12,732 bases of DNA from an uncultured Oscillospiraceae bacterium (GCA_947631215.1 CANRKN010000057.1:1-12732); one strand, 5' to 3'; positions 1 through 6,397 are shown, counted from the first letter of the stretch. Translations and numbers: made by a program. The notes: generated by a model from the letters alone, not told the origin.

Positions 1-575
1 TCTGCCAGCAGCTCCATCGTGCAGATCAGGTCGGCGGACTGGAACAGCTTGTAATCAACGGGCCGCACCTTGCGAAATTCCACATGGGTGTACAGCGTAT
101 TGAATACCGATGTGATGATCTTCGTCAACTCGATTTGCCCGTTATCGTAGTAGACGATCACCCTGTCAAAGCTGTTCCAATATGCCTCATGCTGGCGCAG
201 CGTCTCGGCGATCTTTTTGGAAAGCTGTGCCGTCATAGAGATTACGTCGGGGCAATCCCGTTTCCTGACCTTGATGCAGGCGTATCGAATGTCCAATCTG
301 CGGGTAAAGTGGAAGAGCGCATTGAACAGCCGCTTGCGATCCTCCGTCAGGTCGTTCGCATAGACGGCCTCTCGCCGGATGAGCGGCCCGGTATGTACGG
401 CGTGCTGCGGGTAGCCCAAGTTCTGCAAGCGTTCGTTGAAGCGGGCGATGTCCCCGGTGATGTCTGACGCCTGATCGTGGAGCACCATGGAGACGATGTA
501 GTATGGCGAGTGGGCCTCATAAGGGCCAAAATCGCCCGACTCGTCGATGAATACGCTCAGCACTTTCTCCGGCAT
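1..575 (-). CDS. DUF3800 family protein, C-terminus cut by window edge
   Basis: The minus strand is open from the ATG at 575-573 to the window edge, giving 191 residues of an incomplete protein. The N-terminus carries the DUF3800 hallmark FIDESGDFG (D11, E12), followed by a conserved-looking HTGPLI stretch (61-66), an acidic VYYDNGQ segment (D144) and the C-terminal QSADLI motif (D182). Family members are usually about 215-300 aa, so a few dozen residues are probably missing. The function of DUF3800 is not established; the spacing of conserved acidic residues would suit a metal-dependent nuclease-like fold, but that is inference. The start is chosen because GAGAGGGG lies about six bases upstream of the ATG. 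The gene has its own consensus promoter and an unusually structured leader of about 110 nt. Base composition is less G+C-rich than the core genes further right, which suits an accessory gene. Confidence 0.88.
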   Translation of the reverse strand, partial: MPEKVLSVFIDESGDFGPYEAHSPYYIVSMVLHDQASDITGDIARFNERLQNLGYPQHAVHTGPLIRREAVYANDLTEDRKRLFNALFHFTRRLDIRYACIKVRKRDCPDVISMTAQLSKKIAETLRQHEAYWNSFDRVIVYYDNGQIELTKIITSVFNTLYTHVEFRKVRPVDYKLFQSADLICTMELLA

Positions 576-609
576 GGCGCGCCCCTCTCGATCTCTGTCC
601 AAAGAAAGT

Positions 610-680
610 GGCGGGGAATTTCCCCGCCATTCGGTGGACCAGGGTCTTTCGACCAGCCCAGTCAGTGGACTCCACTGACT
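610..680 (-). promoter_or_regulatory. Structured 5' leader of the DUF3800 gene (three hairpins)
   Basis: Read on the minus strand, the leader between promoter and start codon holds three consecutive hairpins. H1 (680-660) has 10-bp perfect arms AGTCAGTGGA/TCCACTGACT around one base, so about an 8-bp stem with a 5-nt loop. H2 (654-643) is GGTC-GAAA-GACC, a short stem capped by a GNRA tetraloop. H3 (628-610) is GGCGGGG-AAATT-CCCCGCC, a GC-rich 7-bp stem followed by ACTTTCTTT, which resembles a weak intrinsic terminator. The segment 638-634 reads TCCAC and could compete for the 5' arm of H1. Structured-RNA classes named after DUF3800 have been reported upstream of such genes by comparative genomics; whether this leader belongs to one of them cannot be told here. 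Confidence 0.7.
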
Positions 681-692
681 TATTCTATGTGT

Positions 693-721
693 ATTATAGC
701 GGATGATTCACGGTTTGTCAA
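693..721 (-). promoter_or_regulatory. Consensus sigma-A promoter for DUF3800
   Basis: On the minus strand the -35 box TTGACA (721-716) and the -10 box TATAAT (698-693) both match the consensus exactly and are separated by 17 bp. Transcription should start near 686, giving a leader of about 110 nt that includes all three hairpins. The IS3 transposase gene begins 175 bp away on the other side; because the IS left end is not resolved, the -35 box could in principle have come from the element. Confidence 0.88.
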
Positions 722-2158
722 ATAAGTTTGCGCTGAAACAAATTGATATTATATCCGCTTTGCCTAAAGGGAAACCGGATGCCATCATAATCGACATATC
801 CAATTAGTGGATTAGGCGTTTTCATAGCAATTCTTCTCTTTCTTAATGATATAGCATGATATCATAGTGATCACCAAAATGAAAGAGGTATTTTCTATGC
901 CAAAAAAGTACCCTTTAGAGTTCAAAAAGCAAATCGTAAATCTCTGCCAAAGCGGGATGCCGATGTCAGAAGCTGAAAAGAAGTTCAACGTGGCCATCAG
1001 CACCCTCTACCGCTGGCTGAGGGAGTGTGGCCCGTCACCGGAGGGTCATACCGCCGTGGAATATAGCACGCTCTTGCGGCAGAACACCCGATCAAACCAC
1101 CTACTGGAGATCATCGCGCTCTCGCAGATTATTGATGGCACACCCCTCCGTCGCCGGCTTGAGATCCTGGCAAAACTGCATGAACAGTTTGAGCAGTACA
1201 GTGTCCATGAGCTGTGCGAGGCGCTGAACGTCTCCCGCGGTACGTTCTATAACCACATCTTCCGCCGGGCAGATCGAACGGCATACTTTCAGGAACAGCA
1301 GGCTCTCATGCTGCAAGTCCAACAGGTCTTTGAGGACAGCAAGCAACGGTATGGTGCCCAAAAAATCTGTGCAGTGCTGGGCGAATGCGGCATACATGTC
1401 GGCGTAAAGCGTATCCGGGCGATCATGCAGGAGCTCGGCCTGGAGAGCATACGACAGAACGCAAAGCGCAATTACAAGAAGCGGCAGGCCTATAAAAAGC
1501 AGGATCTGCTTCGTCGTGAATTTACCGCTTCCCGCATGAACGAAATATGGGTGAGCGACATTACCTGCTTCAAGGTCAATAGACAGCCGATGTATCTTTG
1601 CGTTATCATCGACCTGTTTTCCCGGCGTGTCGTCAGCTATCGGGCATCTCAAAAGCAGAGCACACAACTGGTCACTTCCACATTCAAGATGGCATTCCAG
1701 GAGCGTGGAACGCCTGTGGCATTGACGTTCCACAGTGACCGGGGCGGGCAGTATGTATCTGGGACGTTCCGAAAATTGCTCATACGATGTGGCGTGACCC
1801 AGTCATTCTCCCAATCAGGCCGTCCTCTGGACAACGCGGTATCCGAGGCCTTCTTTGCTACCTTCAAAAAAGAAGAAGCCTACCGCCGAGACTATTCCTC
1901 TGCCACAGATTTTCGCAAAAGCGCGGATGAGTACATCCGATTCTACAATGAGATACGCCCCCATCAGACCCTGGCCTATAAGACTCCGGCGCGGTTTGAG
2001 GAGTTGTACGGAAAACAGAAAACATAAGACTTGTGAGAATCCGTGTGTCTAAAATGCCGTACCACGTTGTTTTTTCTTTCGTCTGTTTTTCGTATTTTGA
2101 TTTGTACCGACAAATTGGAGATTCTCTGAGATCCGCCTATATCAAGGGTTTGCGTACA
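722..2158 (+). mobile_element. IS3-family insertion sequence (outer limits; ends not resolved)
   Basis: A complete IS3-type transposase gene lies between the DUF3800 promoter and the tRNA-Thr terminator. The coordinates given are the outermost possible limits set by those flanking elements, not observed ends. I compared both flanks for TG...CA terminal inverted repeats and a 3-4-bp target duplication and found no convincing pair. A shared TTGATAT (near 742 and, inverted, near 2140) is too short to count. The flanks of the transposase gene (722-896 and 2028-2158) are AT-rich and hold no other gene. The element may be intact with weak ends or may have lost an end. Confidence 0.6.
897..2027 (+). 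CDS. IS3-family transposase, single-frame OrfAB
   Basis: This 376-aa protein is a DDE transposase that would cut and join the ends of its IS element. Residues 1-42 form the OrfA-type helix-turn-helix (YPLEFKKQIV ... STLYRWLRE); 85-185 contain a second HTH region typical of OrfB (VHELCEALNVSRGTFYNH and RYGAQKICAVL); 215-370 are the rve integrase core. The catalytic triad is visible as D221 (WVSDITCF), D281 (HSDRGGQY) and E317 (NAVSEAFF), a DD(35)E spacing. Most IS3 elements make OrfAB by -1 frameshifting between two reading frames; here both halves lie in one uninterrupted frame. The ATG at 897 is preferred over an upstream GTG (867) because GAAAGAGG precedes it by eight bases. No internal stop or frameshift is seen, so the enzyme may be active. 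Confidence 0.92.
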   Translation: MPKKYPLEFKKQIVNLCQSGMPMSEAEKKFNVAISTLYRWLRECGPSPEGHTAVEYSTLLRQNTRSNHLLEIIALSQIIDGTPLRRRLEILAKLHEQFEQYSVHELCEALNVSRGTFYNHIFRRADRTAYFQEQQALMLQVQQVFEDSKQRYGAQKICAVLGECGIHVGVKRIRAIMQELGLESIRQNAKRNYKKRQAYKKQDLLRREFTASRMNEIWVSDITCFKVNRQPMYLCVIIDLFSRRVVSYRASQKQSTQLVTSTFKMAFQERGTPVALTFHSDRGGQYVSGTFRKLLIRCGVTQSFSQSGRPLDNAVSEAFFATFKKEEAYRRDYSSATDFRKSADEYIRFYNEIRPHQTLAYKTPARFEELYGKQKT

Positions 2159-2205
2159 AAATGGAGTCGCTTTTCGATAAAAAAGTTCGAAAAGCGACTC
2201 CATTT
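2159..2205. terminator. Strong hairpin terminator downstream of tRNA-Thr
   Basis: Perfect 19-bp arms (2159-2177 and 2187-2205) enclose a 9-nt loop. The stem ends in AAAT/ATTT, so transcripts from either direction end in a short U-run. On the minus strand it begins four bases after the encoded CCA of tRNA-Thr, which makes it the tRNA terminator; it would also stop transcription leaving the transposase gene on the plus strand. Confidence 0.88.
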
Positions 2206-2209
2206 CACG

Positions 2210-2285
2210 TGGAGCTAGTGGCCAGACTCGAACTGGCGACCTGCTGATTACGAATCAGCTGCTCTACCGACTGAGCTACACTAGC
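2210..2285 (-). tRNA. tRNA-Thr (anticodon CGU), CCA encoded
   Basis: The minus strand folds as a full cloverleaf. The acceptor stem is GCTAGTG/CACTAGC, the D-arm GCTC...GAGC, and the anticodon arm GCTGA-TTCGTAA-TCAGC gives anticodon CGT, which reads ACG (Thr). The T-arm is GCCAG-TTCGAGT-CTGGC. A T discriminator base is followed by an encoded CCA at 2212-2210. Length is 76 nt including CCA. It stands alone, with its own promoter and terminator. Confidence 0.96.
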
Positions 2286-2300
2286 GTTTCGCGCCCGCAT

Positions 2301-2330
2301 ATTGTAGCATACAGGCACCCGGGAAGTCAA
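2301..2330 (-). promoter_or_regulatory. Promoter of tRNA-Thr
   Basis: On the minus strand, TTGACT (2330-2325) and TACAAT (2306-2301) are separated by 18 bp. The expected start is about eight bases before the mature tRNA 5' end, a short leader typical of tRNA genes. Confidence 0.8.
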
Positions 2331-2755
2331 CAGAAATGTTCCGCATGGGCCATCGATTACAGACCGTATTATGTCTTGCAATTCCGCCCCGTCTGCATCC
2401 CAACAGCGTGCATTTTCATCCGCCGGACCACCTGTTTCCATTTTTGACCAGGGGCGGAAAGCCCCGTGTTTCAACCGTTCTTTCGCTCCTGAAATTGCGA
2501 TAATTCACTTCACATAATATTTTATTTCATTTCTAATGCAGAATGTTATCAACATTTTGAACAGGTCTTTCAACACCCATTAAACCGCGATTTCCCAACG
2601 GTTTCAGCCAAATTTACCAATTTCTTCAAATTCTTGTAACGTGTAAAGCAACAAATAGTTTCAATTTATTATATAACATAACCCGGACTTTTCACAGCGC
2701 TCTGCATACCGGGCGGACAGTATGCCAGCCTGGGCCCATTCGCTTGCATTTTTCC
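2331..2755. other. Gene-free intergenic stretch between tRNA-Thr and radC
   Basis: No credible gene is visible in these roughly 420 bp. The part 2480-2690 is distinctly AT-rich compared with everything to the right, and ends in a TTTATTATATAACATAA tract near 2665. A small inverted repeat (GCATAC 2704-2709 with GTATGC 2720-2725) lies just beyond the radC stop codon, but no T-run follows it, so it is at best a weak radC terminator. Confidence 0.5.
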
Positions 2756-3436
2756 TCACTTCTGCGCCAAAAGACCGCTGTCGGCCATGGAGACGAAATC
2801 GTCCCCCGCCACCACGATATGGTCCGTCAGGGTGACACCCACCTGCTCCAGAAGGTCCCGGATGCGCAGCGTCACGGCTATGTCCTCCTTGGAGGGCAGG
2901 GCGATGCCGCCGGTGTGGTTGTGGGCCAGCAGCACGCAGGAGGCGTTCTGCCCCAGGGCGATCTGCGTGACGCGCCGCAGGTTCACGCTGACGGCGGTGG
3001 TGCTGCCCTGGGCCACCGGCCGGCAGTCCAGCACCTTCAGCTTCGCGTCCATGCACACCAGGTACATGGTCTCGTCCCTGCAGGTCAGGAACCGGGGCAA
3101 GAGGTACTTACCCGCCGCCTCGCTGTCAGCCAGGATGTCCCCGGGCCCGGCCTTGGAGATGAAGTAGCGCCGGGCGGCTTCCGGCACCAGGTGGATGAGG
3201 GCCGCCGCGGTGTCCCCCACGCCGTTCACGCTTTTGAGCGCGTCGATGGAGGCGTCGAAGACCCCGTCCAGGGTACCGAAGGCATCCAGAAGGTCATGGG
3301 CCAGGGCGTTGGTGTCCTGCCGCGGCACGGCGTAGAACAGCAGCAGCTCCAGCACGTTGTGGTCGTCAAAGTTATCCAGGCCGTAGCGGATGAAGCGCTC
3401 CCGCATCCGCCGGCGGTGTCCTGCGTGATCTGCCAT
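2756..3436 (-). CDS. radC: RadC family protein (JAB/MPN domain)
   Basis: The 226-aa product has the normal RadC length and layout. An N-terminal helical region with a helix-hairpin-helix (LKSVNGVGDTAAAL, 68-80) is followed by a JAB1/MPN metal-binding domain. The JAMM residues are visible as E122, H172, H174 and D185 in the segment HNHTGGIALPSKED, with S182 before the Asp. Most RadC proteins read HNHPSG at this point; here P and S are replaced by T and G, while the metal ligands are kept. RadC was named for DNA repair, but that role has been withdrawn in E. coli and the true substrate is unknown. The start ATG at 3436 is preceded by AAAGAGAT at somewhat long spacing. The gene is monocistronic and divergent from the SEDS gene at 3530; about 95 bp separate the two starts. 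Confidence 0.93.
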   Translation of the reverse strand: MADHAGHRRRMRERFIRYGLDNFDDHNVLELLLFYAVPRQDTNALAHDLLDAFGTLDGVFDASIDALKSVNGVGDTAAALIHLVPEAARRYFISKAGPGDILADSEAAGKYLLPRFLTCRDETMYLVCMDAKLKVLDCRPVAQGSTTAVSVNLRRVTQIALGQNASCVLLAHNHTGGIALPSKEDIAVTLRIRDLLEQVGVTLTDHIVVAGDDFVSMADSGLLAQK

Positions 3437-3467
3437 AGGTATTATCTCTTTCTTAATGAAATGTTAA

Positions 3468-3496
3468 TTGCCACTTTGTATCAGGTGTGATATACT
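3468..3496 (+). promoter_or_regulatory. Promoter of the SEDS gene
   Basis: TTGCCA (3468-3473) and TATACT (3491-3496) are separated by exactly 17 bp. The expected transcription start near 3503 leaves a leader of about 27 nt before the GTG at 3530. It would leave only about nine bases before the alternative ATG at 3512. Confidence 0.78.
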
Positions 3497-3516
3497 GTCG
3501 GAGCAAGTCCGATGAG

Positions 3517-3523
3517 AGGAGGG
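3517..3523 (+). promoter_or_regulatory. RBS that selects GTG start at 3530
   Basis: AGGAGGG lies six bases upstream of the GTG at 3530. The upstream in-frame ATG at 3512 has no Shine-Dalgarno sequence and overlaps the leader, so the GTG is the better start. Confidence 0.8.
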
Positions 3524-3529
3524 AACGAC

Positions 3530-4687
3530 GTGAAAGGAAAGCTGGCCGTGGTCCGCGATTTTCTCAAGCGGGCGGACATGCTGCTGTTCACCCTGTGCAT
3601 GGCCGCGTCCATCATGGGCCTGGTGGCCATATCCAGCGCCACCCGCACCATGAGCCCCACCATGATCTACGTGCAGATATTCGCCCTGCTCATCGGCGTC
3701 GCCTTCTATTTCGCCTTCACCCTCATCGACGCGGACGTGTTCGCCGACCAGTGGCCGCTGCTGCTGGTGGCGGAGATCGGCCTCATATTGCTCCTTGTGG
3801 TGTTCGGCTCCACGGACGACACCGGCAACCGGGCCTGGATACGCTTCCTGGGCATCGGCATCCAGCCGGCGGAGATCATCAAGGTCATCTACATCGTCCT
3901 GACGGCCAAGCACCTGACGTATTTGAAGGAATACCGGAACCTGTCCTCGCCGCTGTCCGTGTTCCAGCTGGTGGGCCACCTGGTGCTGCTGTTCGGCATG
4001 TACATGGTCATCTCCAGCGACCTGGGCAACGCCCTGGTGTTCTTCTTTATATTCGTGGTGATGGTGTTCGCCGCGGGGATAAAGCTCTATTGGTTCCTCT
4101 TCGGCGGCGCGGCCATGGCTCTCGCCATCCCCCTGGCCTGGAACTACGTCCTCAGCGACAACCAGAAGATACGCATCCTTCTGCCCTACATGCAGGACCA
4201 GATCGACCCCTCCGGCTACGGCCTGAGCTGGGAGCCCACCCGGGCCCAGCTGGCGCTGTCCTCCGGCAGGCTTTGGGGCACGGGCCTGTACCAGGGCACC
4301 CAGACCCAGACCGCCGAGGGCGGTCTGCGGAGCAAGCACGCCGACTATATCTTCGCCTGCATCGGCGAAGAGATGGGCATGGTGGGCTGCATCGTGGTGA
4401 TACTGCTCCTCACCGCCATCATCATCCGGTGCGTGTATGTGGGGCTCCACTGCCACAGCACCTTCGGCATGCTGGTGTGCATGGGCATGGCGGCTATGAT
4501 ATGTTTCCAGCTTTTCAACTCCGTGGGCATGTGCACAGGGCTCACGCCGGTCATCGGCCTGACCCTCCCCTTTTTCAGCTACGGAGGGTCCAGCCTCTTT
4601 ACCATGTTCGCCGCCATGGGCATCGTCTCGGGCATACGATACCGACCGAAGCCCACCCAGTTCCGTTCCTACTCCACGGAATTCTGA
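3530..4687 (+). CDS. SEDS glycosyltransferase (FtsW/RodA/SpoVE family)
   Basis: The 385-aa polytopic membrane protein belongs to the SEDS family, which polymerises lipid II into peptidoglycan strands together with a class B PBP. About ten hydrophobic segments are visible, beginning at residues 16-36. Family motifs are intact: GNRAWIRFLGIGIQPAEIIK (99-118), the catalytic Asp region KHADYIFACIGEEMG with D272 corresponding to the essential RodA Asp, and the C-terminal GLTLPFFSYGGSS (343-355). There is no FHA extension, unlike the second SEDS protein at 6494. The start is the GTG at 3530. No class B PBP gene adjoins it; its partner may be the PBP at 8326 or one encoded elsewhere. RodA, FtsW and SpoVE cannot be told apart reliably from the sequence. 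A bidirectional terminator follows five bases after the stop codon. Confidence 0.92.
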   Translation: MKGKLAVVRDFLKRADMLLFTLCMAASIMGLVAISSATRTMSPTMIYVQIFALLIGVAFYFAFTLIDADVFADQWPLLLVAEIGLILLLVVFGSTDDTGNRAWIRFLGIGIQPAEIIKVIYIVLTAKHLTYLKEYRNLSSPLSVFQLVGHLVLLFGMYMVISSDLGNALVFFFIFVVMVFAAGIKLYWFLFGGAAMALAIPLAWNYVLSDNQKIRILLPYMQDQIDPSGYGLSWEPTRAQLALSSGRLWGTGLYQGTQTQTAEGGLRSKHADYIFACIGEEMGMVGCIVVILLLTAIIIRCVYVGLHCHSTFGMLVCMGMAAMICFQLFNSVGMCTGLTPVIGLTLPFFSYGGSSLFTMFAAMGIVSGIRYRPKPTQFRSYSTEF

Positions 4688-4692
4688 CCGTG

Positions 4693-4728
4693 AAAAAGCA
4701 GCAGATGCGTCGCCGTCTGCTGCTTTTT
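4693..4728. terminator. Bidirectional intrinsic terminator
   Basis: Perfect 13-bp arms AAAAAGCAGCAGA (4693-4705) and TCTGCTGCTTTTT (4716-4728) flank a 10-nt loop. A-run and T-run make it functional on both strands. It sits between convergent genes, five bases after the SEDS stop and four bases beyond the DUF975 stop. Confidence 0.92.
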
Positions 4729-4731
4729 GAT

Positions 4732-5529
4732 TCACACGGGGGGCGGCTCCGGCGGTGCCCATCCCGGCATGGCCTGCCGGGCCAGGGTCTCATAGTACCC
4801 CGCATCCGTCACCTGGATGTACACATACAGCCATATGGCGAGGAAGAGGCCCACTATGGGGATAGCGCACAGAAGCCCCCAGCCGATAAAGCTCATGTCC
4901 AGCTTGAACAGCTCCCACCGGTGGCCCCGCATCATGTCCCGGCTCACGGCCACACACTGGAAGCACCGCAGCTCCGGCCTATCCAGCATCACGTAGGTGG
5001 CAAGGCGGTAGGAGTAGGACGCCATGACGGCCGGCGCCAGCAGGGGCAGCAGCACCAGCATCCACCAGCTCTGCCGGGTCATCACCACCAGCACCGCCGC
5101 CGGGAAGGCGTATATCATGCTCCACAGCCCCACCAGCAGCGAGGGCAGAAGCTGTATCCACACGGCCCGGAAGAAGACCCCGAACCCGTCGAACAGGTCC
5201 CCCACGGAAGCGCGGACATGCCGCCAGACACGCAGGGCGTAGAGCACGAACCCCACCGCGATCACCGCGCTCATGATCTGCAGCGCCACGTCCAGGATCC
5301 AGCCCGTCATGCCCCCCATGGGCGTGGGCTCCACATAGGTCAGCACGCCCATCCGGGCGCCCAGGAACATCTGCTTGTAGGCCTCGATGCTGCCGTTGAT
5401 GCTGCTGCTCAGTATTTCCAGCAGCACGAGGATGACCATATAGAGAAGGCACACCCAGTAGGGCTTGGGCCGGGCGGCCTCCATGGCGGCCTTTGCCTCC
5501 AGTTTCAGCTGACGTCTGTCAAAAATCAT
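4732..5529 (-). CDS. DUF975 family integral membrane protein
   Basis: This 265-aa protein opens with the DUF975-type basic segment RRQLKLEAKAAM (5-16) and then shows about five to six hydrophobic segments, including 25-45, 83-99, 122-145, 152-170 and 212-235. The C-terminus is proline-rich (PEPPPV). The function of DUF975 is unknown; no catalytic motif is visible. The ATG at 5529 is preceded by AGGAG (5540-5536) at seven bases, and this RBS overlaps the stop codon of the upstream Gx transporter gene, so the two are almost certainly co-transcribed. It is the last gene of a three-gene minus-strand operon ending at the bidirectional terminator. The assignment rests on the N-terminal pattern and hydrophobicity. 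Confidence 0.75.
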   Translation of the reverse strand: MIFDRRQLKLEAKAAMEAARPKPYWVCLLYMVILVLLEILSSSINGSIEAYKQMFLGARMGVLTYVEPTPMGGMTGWILDVALQIMSAVIAVGFVLYALRVWRHVRASVGDLFDGFGVFFRAVWIQLLPSLLVGLWSMIYAFPAAVLVVMTRQSWWMLVLLPLLAPAVMASYSYRLATYVMLDRPELRCFQCVAVSRDMMRGHRWELFKLDMSFIGWGLLCAIPIVGLFLAIWLYVYIQVTDAGYYETLARQAMPGWAPPEPPPV

Positions 5530-5539
5530 ATTTTTCTCC

Positions 5540-6046
5540 TTATTTCCAGCCTGTATAGGCCTTTAAGGCCCGGGTCAGGTACATGGCCCCCAGGCCGGTG
5601 AATACGCCGGTGACGATGGCCGCCGCGAGCAGAGCCGGCCCATACCACAGTATGCCCGGCGTGCCGGTGACGATGACTGCCGCTAAGAGCTGTCCGGCGT
5701 TGTGGCCGATGGCGCCGAACACGCTCACCACCCACAGGAGCTTTTCCGGAAACAGCCCCAGAAGCGCCGCCATCACGCACCAGCTCACCACGCCCCCCGC
5801 CAGGGAGAAGAGCATCGCCGATAGGCTTCCCGCAAACAGAGCCCCCAGCAGGATGCGGGCCAGCAGGATGCACCCCGCCTCCCTCCGGCCCAGAGAGGCC
5901 ATGGCGGCCAGGGTGATGACGCTGGCAAGCCCCAGCTTGATCCCCGGCACGGGGACAGGGGCGGGTATCTGGGCCTCGATGACCCATATGGTCAGCTCCA
6001 GCGCCGTCAGAAGCGCCATGAATACCAGCTTACGTGTCCTATTCAT
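5540..6046 (-). CDS. Gx transporter family protein (Hpre_diP_synt_I type)
   Basis: The 168-aa product is a small membrane protein with about five hydrophobic helices and conserved Gly-rich elements such as VPGIKLGLASVITLAAM (33-49) and GAIGHNAGQLLAA (111-123). This pattern fits the family annotated as Gx transporter or, by an old name, heptaprenyl diphosphate synthase component I. The family resembles ECF-type substrate-binding membrane components; its substrate is not known, and the enzyme name should not be taken as function. The ATG at 6046 overlaps the last codons of the upstream NusG_II gene by 8 bp, indicating translational coupling. A NusG_II protein next to a Gx transporter is a recurrent pairing in Clostridia. 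Confidence 0.83.
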   Translation of the reverse strand: MNRTRKLVFMALLTALELTIWVIEAQIPAPVPVPGIKLGLASVITLAAMASLGRREAGCILLARILLGALFAGSLSAMLFSLAGGVVSWCVMAALLGLFPEKLLWVVSVFGAIGHNAGQLLAAVIVTGTPGILWYGPALLAAAIVTGVFTGLGAMYLTRALKAYTGWK

Positions 6047-6395
6047 CCCGCTCTATCTCTATCACCAGCCGGTGGGGCAGGCACACGATGGGGATGGCCC
6101 CGTCGGATATGGCCCCCTGCTTCACGCAGTCATGGTTTGGGCAGTCCGCCTCGACGACCTGGATGGCGCCGGGGCTCACGCGAATGGTATTCCAGCCCCA
6201 GGGCGTCTCCACGGTCTTCTCATAGGGCGCCGCCACCGCCGCCAGGTCGATGGTCTCCCAAAGCTCGCCGTCCACGGAAACCTTCGCCACAGTCCCGGCG
6301 GGGCGCAGCATGTATACGCCTATCCCCCCGGCGGCCAGCAGCCCAAACAGCACCGCCCAGAATACCGTTTTTCCCTTCCATGTTTTGCCTTTCAT
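6039..6395 (-). CDS. Membrane-anchored NusG domain II protein
   Basis: The 118-aa protein has a basic N-terminus (MKGKTWKGK), one transmembrane helix (about 11-30) and an extracytoplasmic NusG_II domain (35-116). The family signature is visible: CPNHDCVKQG (C85, C90), followed by IVCLPHRLVI (C105, H108). Despite the name this is not the transcription factor NusG; these short proteins occur beside Gx transporters and flavin or redox genes, and their role is unknown. The basic residues before the helix favour the ATG at 6395 as the real start. However, no Shine-Dalgarno sequence precedes it, and the predicted -10 box ends only seven bases upstream, so the mRNA would be leaderless or nearly so. 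It is the first gene of the operon with the Gx transporter and DUF975 genes. Confidence 0.85.
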   Translation of the reverse strand: MKGKTWKGKTVFWAVLFGLLAAGGIGVYMLRPAGTVAKVSVDGELWETIDLAAVAAPYEKTVETPWGWNTIRVSPGAIQVVEADCPNHDCVKQGAISDGAIPIVCLPHRLVIEIERDE

Positions 6396-6397
6396 AG

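Noticed and set aside
84..467. Plus-strand open frame of 127 codons at the left end
   Set aside because: It is antisense to the DUF3800 frame, which carries clear family motifs, an RBS and a promoter.
797..815. TAGTGG shared with the tRNA-Thr 3' end as a possible attachment-site remnant
   Set aside because: The identity is only six bases, well within chance; real attachment repeats are longer.
716..2112. TGTC...GACA as possible IS3 terminal dinucleotide ends
   Set aside because: Beyond the first four bases the two ends do not match, and the flanking bases (GTT versus AAT) give no target duplication.
2205..2474. Minus-strand open frame of 89 codons spanning the tRNA
   Set aside because: Its C-terminal third (SVAQSVEQLIRNQQ...) is the translation of tRNA-Thr, a well-known false frame; the rest has no RBS or recognisable domain.
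2546..2554. TTATCAACA, one mismatch from a DnaA box
   Set aside because: Only one such site is seen, with no cluster, dnaA/dnaN genes or other origin features.
3464..4762. Minus-strand open frame of 432 codons antisense to the SEDS gene
   Set aside because: No RBS or domain, low-complexity His/Gly/Gln composition, and complete overlap with a strongly supported gene.
3487..5601. Plus-strand open frame of 704 codons
   Set aside because: It overlaps the SEDS gene in another frame and runs antisense through DUF975; its His/Arg/Pro/Gly-rich product is typical of false frames in G+C-rich DNA.
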